DNA of 5,258 nucleotides. Source: Bacteroidales bacterium. GTDB taxonomy: Bacteria > Bacteroidota > Bacteroidia > Bacteroidales > JAADJA01. The position numbers and the translations under genes were made by a program. Shown piece by piece: positions 1-5,258 of this stretch. The stretch spans positions 1-5,258 of the forward strand of contig JAIOTR010000149.1 of NCBI GenBank assembly GCA_021106665.1, given 5' to 3'. The notes below the pieces were generated by a model that was given only the letters and a program-made list of their open reading frames with translations, did no database searches and was not told the DNA's origin. The first letter of the stretch is position 1. Every line of letters starts with the position of its first letter.

Positions 1-2930
1 AAGGTTTGTTTTGCCTGGAAAATATTATCCGTTTCAATATAGATATTCGCTAATAAAATAAATCCTTTGGCTACCCAATAATCATGCGAGGCATATTGGT
101 TGATCAGTTCAAAAAGAGTTTTTTCAGCAGATTCATTGTCGGAGATCATAAACTCTATTTCGGCAATCCGGTATTTTGCTTCCGCGCCAGCCTCTCCCTG
201 AGAAAACTCCACAATTTTTTTATAAGCACTTTTTGCAAGCAAAAGATCATCAGTTCTATAAAGAGAATTTGCCTTTATTACTAAAGCATCCAGTTTTTTC
301 TCGTCACTGATTTTTTCAACGGCTAATACTTTACCGATCACTGATAAAGCCTCTTCATAATTATCGAGAAGATAATAGCACTTCATTATTCCGTATTGAG
401 CTTCCAACACATTTGTTTTATTCTCTGCAGTTTTTTCAAGCTTGGTAAAATAATTTAATGCATTTTCATAATTTTCGAGATTATTACTTATGGTTGCAGC
501 TTTTAACAAAGCGCTCTCCGTAAATTCCGATTTGGGTTTATTTAAAACAAATTCATAGTTTTCAAGCGCCTTTTCAAATTCTTCTCCGACCAATTGGCAT
601 TCGGCCAGATAAAAACGGGCGCTCAGGATAAATGCTCCATCCTCAAATTTTTCTACATAATTCTCCAAAAAAGGACGGGCTGCTTCATAATCCCCATCCA
701 TATACTTATTTTCAGCTGCAACATAAGTAATTGAATCCTGCTCGCTGATCCTCACTTCCGCAAACGGCAGGTTATTGACATAAGCCAGATATTCATCCAC
801 CTCATTTGTCTCTACATAAATATTCTTAATACTTGCCAGGGCCTCTTTCGATTCGGAGGTGTTAGGGAAATCTGCAACTATTTTTTTAAAGGTACTAAGT
901 GCAAGTTCGCTTTGATTGTTATTATAATAGATCAATCCGGTCTTTAACCGGGCTTTTACAGAATAACGGCTACCAGAATGATCTGATGCAACCTTGCGAA
1001 AATTTATAAGTGCATTTTCATTATCATGGGTTACAAGGTAGGTATCACCCAGCTCATATATCACCTCACTAATGGATGAAGAGTTAGGGTAATTCGAAAT
1101 AATGGATTTAAGGGTTTGAATCTTTTCATTATATCGCTGTAAAACTCCCAGGGCAACAGCCTTTTGAAACAATGCATAATCCACATCAATGGCATTCACA
1201 GCAATAGCCTTGTCATAATATTCAATAGCATTGTCATATCCTTTGGTGATAAACCATGAATCGCCCATCCTTAAAAATGCATCGGCTACCATGGCAGGAT
1301 TCTCATCCTTAAGTTTTGATATAAATTCCTTAAAATTATAAATGGCCCCGCTATACTCCTTTCTTTTAAAGTAAACATAGCCAAGGTTATAATTTGCTAT
1401 ATTGTATATGGGAAGCTTTTTAACCGCAGAAGCAGAAAGAAACTCCATGTAGTATTTTTTGGCGCCCCAATAATTTTCCATCCTGTAAAATGACTCCCCT
1501 GTCCAGAATTTGGCTTGAGTTGTAATTGATTTGTCAAAATCATTATCAATAACCTTTAGGAACATATTATTTGCCTCTTCATAATTAAACTGGTTGAACA
1601 GCTCAATTCCACGGTAGAAAGTAATTAGCTGGTAGTTTTTATTATAGTCCTTTCCCTTGGTCTTGATATGCTCCAAAGCCTCTTGTGCATCATCAAAATT
1701 CCTTGTGGCCATAGATATTTTAAAAAGAAAATTGTAGGCATCATCATTCCTTTCTGAATCAGGATAATTCTGAAGGTATTTCTTTAATGCATTTATGGCT
1801 TCGCTGTAAGGATCAAATGACAATTCAAATGCAAGTTGGGCATGATTAAAAAGGGCATCTTCCCTTATCTCCTGGTCAAAGGGAAGTTTATATGCTGAAT
1901 TAAATGCATTGGCTGCGAACTTTTTTTGACCGGTTTCGAGGTAACAGGCTGCCAGGTAATAATAGGTATATTGCGCCAACTCATCTTTACTACCGGTTAT
2001 TTTCTGGAAGTAAGTGATCGCCTTTTCATAATTGCCGGTTTTATAGAGTGTAAAAGCATATGAATAATTGTCCTCCCTGCTTATCCTGCTTCTCGATGTT
2101 TGATGGTATTGCTCCATAAATGGCAATGCCTTTTCAAAATTATCCAGCCTGTAATTCGACTCCCCAATGATCCGTGCAATCTCCGGTTTTCTTTTAGCTG
2201 TAGCATTCTCAAATAGTTCAGGAGCAACTTCAAGCACTTCATCATACTTTTCCTGAACAAACAGTATCTGAACCAAATAGTAAGGTACGACAGCGCTAAA
2301 ATTCGGATCTTTTGCCAGTTCTTCAAATTCGGCCAATGCCGTAGTGTAATCTTCTTCGATATAGGCTATATGCGCAAGGTAATAGCTTGCCGGTGAATTA
2401 TATTTTGAATCCTTGTATCTGACCTTTTCAAAATATGGTTTTGCATCCTGCAGATCTTTGGTCTTGAAGTAACAATAGCCAATTTTAAAATTATATTCAG
2501 CAAGCTGATCTTCACTCAATTCAGATTCATCCACTTCTGCAAAATACTTTTGAGCCGAGCTATACTTTTTATTTCTGTAAGCAAGGCGGCCAAGCTGGTA
2601 ATTGATCAGGCTTACCCTTGAATTGGTTGGATGCTTTCGGATGAACTCATTAAATTTAAATTCTGCATCCTTATTAAAAAGCTCCAAAGCACACAGGGCA
2701 TCAAAATATTCGGCATTCACTCTTAAATGTGAAAGGGGATTTTTAACTTCCCTGATAACAAAATCAAAATGATCCTGGGCTGCTCCATATTTTTCCTTTT
2801 CCAAAAGTTCGATCCCTGTTTTATATGATACTTCAGGGTTTCTGTAAATGGCTGTTTTCTGACCCCATAAAGTAAGGGTGAAAACAATAAGAAAAAACAA
2901 TGAAAAAAATTTATGAAATGATATCCTCAT
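1..2930 (-). CDS. Large secreted TPR-repeat protein (partial, C-terminus off the left edge)
   Basis: An uninterrupted minus-strand frame of 976 codons runs from the ATG at 2930-2928 to the window edge with no stop, so the gene is 3'-truncated here. Residues 1-23 form a signal peptide: basic start (MRISFHK), a hydrophobic core and likely cleavage at LWG|Q. There is no lipobox cysteine, so it is probably periplasmic or envelope-associated rather than a lipoprotein. From about residue 37 to the end the protein is a solenoid of roughly 25 TPR-like helix pairs with the typical second-helix signature, for example KYSSAQKYF (122-130), NYEKAITYF (300-308), YDNAIEYYDKA (565-575), NYENALNYF (820-828) and NYEEALSVI (857-865). 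No catalytic domain is visible. It resembles the roughly 1000-residue TPR proteins common in Bacteroidota (recognised from memory), so only a few dozen residues may be missing. TPR solenoids generally act as protein-binding scaffolds; the partner is unknown. The start is preceded only by a weak AGG (GCAGGT). It is transcribed divergently from the PorP/SprF gene. Confidence 0.93.
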   Translation of the reverse strand, partial: MRISFHKFFSLFFLIVFTLTLWGQKTAIYRNPEVSYKTGIELLEKEKYGAAQDHFDFVIREVKNPLSHLRVNAEYFDALCALELFNKDAEFKFNEFIRKHPTNSRVSLINYQLGRLAYRNKKYSSAQKYFAEVDESELSEDQLAEYNFKIGYCYFKTKDLQDAKPYFEKVRYKDSKYNSPASYYLAHIAYIEEDYTTALAEFEELAKDPNFSAVVPYYLVQILFVQEKYDEVLEVAPELFENATAKRKPEIARIIGESNYRLDNFEKALPFMEQYHQTSRSRISREDNYSYAFTLYKTGNYEKAITYFQKITGSKDELAQYTYYYLAACYLETGQKKFAANAFNSAYKLPFDQEIREDALFNHAQLAFELSFDPYSEAINALKKYLQNYPDSERNDDAYNFLFKISMATRNFDDAQEALEHIKTKGKDYNKNYQLITFYRGIELFNQFNYEEANNMFLKVIDNDFDKSITTQAKFWTGESFYRMENYWGAKKYYMEFLSASAVKKLPIYNIANYNLGYVYFKRKEYSGAIYNFKEFISKLKDENPAMVADAFLRMGDSWFITKGYDNAIEYYDKAIAVNAIDVDYALFQKAVALGVLQRYNEKIQTLKSIISNYPNSSSISEVIYELGDTYLVTHDNENALINFRKVASDHSGSRYSVKARLKTGLIYYNNNQSELALSTFKKIVADFPNTSESKEALASIKNIYVETNEVDEYLAYVNNLPFAEVRISEQDSITYVAAENKYMDGDYEAARPFLENYVEKFEDGAFILSARFYLAECQLVGEEFEKALENYEFVLNKPKSEFTESALLKAATISNNLENYENALNYFTKLEKTAENKTNVLEAQYGIMKCYYLLDNYEEALSVIGKVLAVEKISDEKKLDALVIKANSLYRTDDLLLAKSAYKKIVEFSQGEAGAEAKYRIAEIEFMISDNESAEKTLFELINQYASHDYWVAKGFILLANIYIETDNIFQAKQT

Positions 2931-3004
2931 ACCTGCACGTCTGATAAAATTAACCTTTCTGTTCCTGCTAATCAGTTAATGAGTTACAACATGGTTGAAC
3001 CAAA

Positions 3005-3012
3005 CAAAATTA
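3005..3012 (-). promoter_or_regulatory. Candidate -7 element for the TPR gene
   Basis: On the minus strand this reads TAATTTTG, an exact match to the Bacteroidota -7 consensus TAnnTTTG, 75 bases upstream of the TPR start codon. The -33 side is poor: the best candidate is TTTA (3032-3029) with a 16-base spacer. A second exact -7 match, TATTTTTG, lies at 3096-3103 on the same strand but also lacks a good -33 box and would give a leader of about 160 bases. The choice between them is uncertain. Confidence 0.35.
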
Positions 3013-3118
3013 TTAACTATAAAGCGTGTAAATATGAAGCGATAAGTCTAAATTATAACATCAATTTGTTAATAACTCCTGAATAACGCAGGTTTCAAAA
3101 ATATATTTTAAAAGAGTT

Positions 3119-3147
3119 TTTGTAGATGGGGATTTTTTATAGATTTG
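3119..3147 (+). promoter_or_regulatory. Promoter of the PorP/SprF gene, Bacteroidota type
   Basis: TTTG at 3119-3122, a 17-base spacer and TAGATTTG at 3140-3147 match both boxes of the primary sigma-factor promoter of Bacteroidota (-33 TTTG, -7 TAnnTTTG) with typical spacing. Transcription would begin near 3153, giving a leader of about 30 bases before the ATG at 3186. The upstream in-frame ATG at 3126 lies inside this promoter, so it would not be in the transcript. This decides the start of the downstream gene. Confidence 0.65.
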
Positions 3148-3185
3148 TACTATCAATATTATATAACAGATATAAGAACCCAAAT

Positions 3186-4106
3186 ATGAAGAAATTCTTA
3201 TTCCTGTATTGTCTCCTATTACTCACTAATATTGTTTTCAGTCAGAATGATTCAATAAAATACATCAATCGTTTTGGATCCGCATTTTTTGAAGGGATCA
3301 AGGTAAATCCGGCCTATACAGGTCTTCAAGGGCAACATGTTTTAAATTGTTCTTTCCAACTATCTAATCCTAAAACATTTAAAACAAAATATTTTCACTC
3401 TAATTACTCCACAAATCTTGACAAAAAACAAAATATTGGAATTGGCGGATATTATTCTTTCAATAAAATTGGATATTCCCGTATGCATGAGATTAATTTA
3501 TCAGTTTCATACAAGTTTAACATTATTGAAAACTTAAATATCAGGGTAGGTGCTTCAGCAATAACATTCAACCGATTAGTTTTAGATGTTGATAAAATTT
3601 TGGAACATCCCGCTACTGATACTTTGGATCCTTTGATACAGGAATTAGAACGTTTCGATGATAGATTGGAATATAATATGGGTCTGTGGTTAAATTACTA
3701 TGGTTTTTATTTTGGATTTTCCTATTTAGATTTCTTTACTGTTTATCTGAAAGATAAGAAAACTAAGTTCTTTGAACCGTCTGCCACATATCATATAAAC
3801 ACTGGATATGATTTCAGGATTGCAGGAAAATGGGGGATTTCACCTGTTTTTTATTTTCAAAATGTATATAAGGACAATAGCGTTTATCACTTTGGATTAT
3901 TTTCAGATTATGCAAACATTGTCTTTTGGGGAATTACTTTCAGAGATCAAACCAAATTTGAATATAGTTACTTCGGTATCAAGGCAGGTGCAATGATTTT
4001 AAAAAGAATCAGATTTACAATTGGATATGAATTCTCAACTGATAAACATTTACGCAAGGATGTTGATTTTACTAACTGGTATTTTGGATTAAGGTTTCAA
4101 TACTAA
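3186..4106 (+). CDS. PorP/SprF family type IX secretion outer-membrane protein
   Basis: This 306-residue protein fits the usual size of about 300 for PorP/SprF. Residues 1-19 are a signal peptide (MKKFLFLYC, hydrophobic core, cleavage near VFS|Q). The family's N-terminal hallmark follows the mature start: an FFEG stretch (34-37) and VNPAYTG (40-46), close to the usual NPAYAG. The rest alternates hydrophobic and aromatic residues in short strands, as in an outer-membrane beta-barrel, and ends in a final strand with terminal Tyr (YFGLRFQY, 299-306). Family knowledge: PorP is needed for T9SS in Porphyromonas, and SprF supports secretion of the adhesin SprB in Flavobacterium; paralogues often sit beside genes for large secreted proteins with type B C-terminal sorting domains. 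No such partner is in this window, so the substrate is unknown. I chose the start at 3186 over the in-frame ATG at 3126 because only it begins a signal peptide and lies downstream of the promoter at 3119-3147. There is no Shine-Dalgarno site. By eye the gene is more AT-rich than the TPR gene. Confidence 0.85.
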   Translation: MKKFLFLYCLLLLTNIVFSQNDSIKYINRFGSAFFEGIKVNPAYTGLQGQHVLNCSFQLSNPKTFKTKYFHSNYSTNLDKKQNIGIGGYYSFNKIGYSRMHEINLSVSYKFNIIENLNIRVGASAITFNRLVLDVDKILEHPATDTLDPLIQELERFDDRLEYNMGLWLNYYGFYFGFSYLDFFTVYLKDKKTKFFEPSATYHINTGYDFRIAGKWGISPVFYFQNVYKDNSVYHFGLFSDYANIVFWGITFRDQTKFEYSYFGIKAGAMILKRIRFTIGYEFSTDKHLRKDVDFTNWYFGLRFQY

Positions 4107-4108
4107 AA

Positions 4109-4137
4109 TTGTATTCAAAATATAATTTCTAACTTTG
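4109..4137 (+). promoter_or_regulatory. Promoter of the flavoredoxin-rubredoxin gene
   Basis: TTG at 4109-4111, an 18-base spacer and TAACTTTG at 4130-4137 match the Bacteroidota -33/-7 pattern. The -33 box begins three bases after the PorP/SprF stop codon, so the downstream gene likely has its own promoter even if some read-through occurs. The predicted leader is about 45 bases. A near match, TAATTTTTG at 4176-4184, sits just before the start codon; it has one extra base and no suitably spaced -33 box, so I rank it second. Confidence 0.55.
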
Positions 4138-4188
4138 ATAATTTGATTCACATATCACAATTTTAACTTTAAACATAATTTTTGCATC

Positions 4189-4911
4189 ATGAACATAGAA
4201 GCCTTTTTCAAACTAACCTATGGTCTTTATGTGATCACAGCTAAAGATGGTGATAATCTAAGCGGGTATATAGCCAATACAGCTTTCCAGGTAACTGCTG
4301 AACCTCCACAAATTGCGATCAGTTGTCATAAAGATAATTACAGCGCAAAAGTAATTGGCAAAAGTAAAGCGTTCGCTATCTCTATTCTGGAAAAAGACAC
4401 AGATGCAGGGTTGATCGGGACATTCGGATACAGCAGTAGTGCAGAAACAGATAAATTCAAAACTGTGGATTATAAGATCGGCACTACTGGATCACCGGTT
4501 ATATTATCAAATTCTATTGCCTTTTTTGAATGTGAGGTTGTTGATAAATTCGATATGGGAACACATTTTCTTTTCATCGGTAAAGTGGGAGCAGGAGAAC
4601 TACTGGATGATGCTAAAGATCCGCTTACTTATGCTTATTACCGTGATATTAAAAAAGGACTTGCTCCTAAAAATGCACCGACATATATTGATAAGGACAA
4701 GATTAATGCAGAAAAATCAAAAACTGAAAAGGAAGAAAAAGAAGATTTTGGACCCAATTTCATTTGTCCCATTTGCGCTTATGTTTATGAACCTGACAAA
4801 GGAGATGAAACACAGGGAACAGTACCCGGAACTGCCTTTTCAGATCTTCCGGAAGATTGGGTTTGTCCGATTTGCGCTGCAGCCAAATCAGAGTTTATTT
4901 CTGAAAATTAA
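4189..4911 (+). CDS. Flavin reductase-like domain fused to rubredoxin (high-molecular-weight rubredoxin type)
   Basis: This 240-residue protein has no signal peptide and should be a cytoplasmic electron carrier. Residues 1-155 are a flavin-reductase/flavoredoxin-like FMN-binding domain: ANTAFQVTAEPP (29-40), SCHKDNYS (45-52), FGYSSSAETDKF (79-90) and GTHFLFIGKV (124-133). The PKNAPTYI segment (160-167) and a charged linker (about 168-186) lead to a rubredoxin at 187-240, whose iron site is Cys193, Cys196, Cys226 and Cys229 (two CxxC pairs 29 residues apart). The same architecture is known from the high-molecular-weight rubredoxin (Hrb) of Moorella, which passes electrons from NAD(P)H through FMN and rubredoxin iron to a flavodiiron protein that reduces O2 or NO. 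A similar role here is inference; no flavodiiron gene is in view. Unusually, the glycine normally following each CxxC pair is alanine (Ala197, Ala230). The start follows the promoter at 4109-4137 and has no Shine-Dalgarno site. It converges on the Gre-like gene with a 27-base gap. Confidence 0.92.
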   Translation: MNIEAFFKLTYGLYVITAKDGDNLSGYIANTAFQVTAEPPQIAISCHKDNYSAKVIGKSKAFAISILEKDTDAGLIGTFGYSSSAETDKFKTVDYKIGTTGSPVILSNSIAFFECEVVDKFDMGTHFLFIGKVGAGELLDDAKDPLTYAYYRDIKKGLAPKNAPTYIDKDKINAEKSKTEKEEKEDFGPNFICPICAYVYEPDKGDETQGTVPGTAFSDLPEDWVCPICAAAKSEFISEN

Positions 4912-4938
4912 TTTTTTATTAAAAAGGGAGAGTAGATA

Positions 4939-5258
4939 TTAGAATACTTCCATGATTTTAATTTTCTTACCTCTGAATTCAAATTCATCCCCTTTCTTTA
5001 ACCCTTTCATTGCCTGGAAAAAAGGAACTTGCAATGATATTGCAAAAAATGTGTCATTTTCTATGGTAATTTTTCCAAGGCCAATGGAAACAAAAATCTT
5101 TTGCAAATTTGTTATAACAACACTTCCAAATGCAACATTATCGTAATTTACCGAAATATCAATCTTATACAGTGTTTCCAACAAATCCATTTCTGTCTTC
5201 AATTGGTGGGCATACATATCTCTTTTACCAATCAACTGCATCCTGTGAGAATCAAAAA
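4939..5258 (-). CDS. GreA/GreB C-terminal-domain-like small protein (partial, N-terminus off the right edge)
   Basis: The visible 105 codons plus TAA stop are the C-terminal part of the gene. The frame stays open to the window edge above the ATG at 5241-5239, and the upstream codons encode FDSHR, so that ATG is probably internal. The visible fragment begins with the end of a helical segment (RMQLIGKRDMYAHQLK), followed by a small beta-rich domain: FGSVVIT, then FVSIGLGKITI, then FFAISLQVPFFQAM and a KKGDEFEFRGKKIKI end. This fits the FKBP-like C-terminal domain of GreA/GreB elongation factors, where a conserved segment also precedes a GxKxGD-type turn. Bacteroidota carry short proteins of about 150 residues of this kind, some of which I recall carrying the label 3-oxoacyl-ACP synthase; nothing here resembles a ketosynthase. 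Whether it binds RNA polymerase is unknown, because the N-terminal coiled coil, where GreA/GreB carry their acidic tip residues, is out of view. It is convergent with the rubredoxin fusion gene; its promoter lies outside the window. Confidence 0.72.
   Translation of the reverse strand, partial: FDSHRMQLIGKRDMYAHQLKTEMDLLETLYKIDISVNYDNVAFGSVVITNLQKIFVSIGLGKITIENDTFFAISLQVPFFQAMKGLKKGDEFEFRGKKIKIMEVF

Larger units (their letters stand above)
2931..3185. other. Divergent intergenic region between the TPR and PorP/SprF genes
   Basis: This 255-base AT-rich stretch separates two genes transcribed away from each other and encodes no convincing protein. It contains a strong plus-strand promoter match (3119-3147) and weaker minus-strand -7 matches (3005-3012 and 3096-3103). 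The hexamer GTTAAT or its complement ATTAAC occurs four times, at 2949-2954, 2975-2980, 3012-3017 and 3068-3073, in alternating orientation. No RNA gene or riboswitch fold is recognised. Confidence 0.8.

Noticed and set aside
84..284. Plus-strand open frame of 66 codons
   Set aside because: It lies antisense within the long TPR gene, has no promoter or recognisable domain, and its composition looks like a complement shadow.
2081..2326. Minus-strand open frame of 81 codons
   Set aside because: It is a shifted frame inside the TPR gene, whose own frame is continuous and rich in TPR signatures across this stretch.
1..2930. Identification of the TPR protein as SprE/PorW of the type IX secretion system
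   Set aside because: SprE/PorW is a lipoprotein, whereas this signal peptide has no lipobox cysteine; the protein is also longer than SprE (about 870 residues).
2941..2975. CTGAT ... ATCAG inverted repeat as a hairpin near the TPR start
   Set aside because: The arms are only five bases with a 25-base loop, as expected by chance.
3808..3996. Plus-strand open frame of 62 codons
   Set aside because: It is a shifted frame inside the PorP/SprF gene with no independent coding evidence.
4176..4184. TAATTTTTG just upstream of the rubredoxin-fusion start as its -7 box
   Set aside because: It has one base too many between TA and TTTG and lacks a correctly spaced -33 TTG; the match at 4109-4137 fits both boxes.
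4912..4925. T-run, ATT, A-run palindrome between the convergent genes as a terminator
   Set aside because: The possible stem contains only A-T pairs of about five bases, with no GC core, so it would be too weak to call a terminator.
4439..4942. Plus-strand open frame of 167 codons
   Set aside because: It is a shifted frame of the flavoredoxin-rubredoxin gene; the real frame has intact flavin and rubredoxin motifs throughout.
4952..5146. Plus-strand open frame of 64 codons preceded by a GGGAG tract
   Set aside because: It is antisense to the Gre-like gene, and the GGGAG at 4926-4930 is about 21 bases from its ATG, too far for a ribosome-binding site.

Overview
This window looks like ordinary chromosomal DNA from a member of the Bacteroidota. 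The sequence is AT-rich, translation starts lack Shine-Dalgarno sites, several upstream regions carry matches to the Bacteroidota promoter (-33 TTG/TTTG, -7 TAnnTTTG), and one gene encodes a PorP/SprF-type outer-membrane protein of the type IX secretion system (T9SS), which is confined to this phylum. A flavoredoxin-rubredoxin fusion suggests an organism that lives, at least partly, without oxygen or that handles low oxygen and oxidative stress. That lifestyle point is inference. There are no RNA genes, mobile elements, CRISPR arrays or phage genes that I can see.

Layout. Positions 1-2930 (minus strand) hold one very long gene for a secreted tetratricopeptide-repeat (TPR) protein. It is open at the left window edge, so its C-terminus is missing. 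Positions 2931-3185 form a divergent intergenic region with candidate promoters in both directions. Positions 3186-4106 (plus) encode the PorP/SprF-like protein; a strong promoter match shows that the longer reading frame starting at 3126 is probably wrong. Positions 4107-4188 are a short spacer with a second good promoter match. Positions 4189-4911 (plus) encode a flavin-reductase-like domain fused to a C-terminal rubredoxin. After a 27-base convergent gap, positions 4939-5258 (minus) hold the 3' part of a small GreA/GreB C-terminal-domain-like gene, which is open at the right window edge.

How the genes relate. They do not form an obvious operon: orientations alternate and both plus-strand genes seem to have their own promoters. 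The TPR protein and PorP/SprF protein both go to the envelope and share a divergent promoter region, but nothing in the sequence proves a joint function. The rubredoxin fusion is a cytoplasmic redox carrier with no partner in view, and the Gre-like protein is probably cytoplasmic. I see no convincing undescribed system. The points most worth checking are the orphan PorP/SprF gene, its start-site correction, the rubredoxin with alanine in place of both conserved knuckle glycines, and alternating GTTAAT motifs in the divergent intergenic region.
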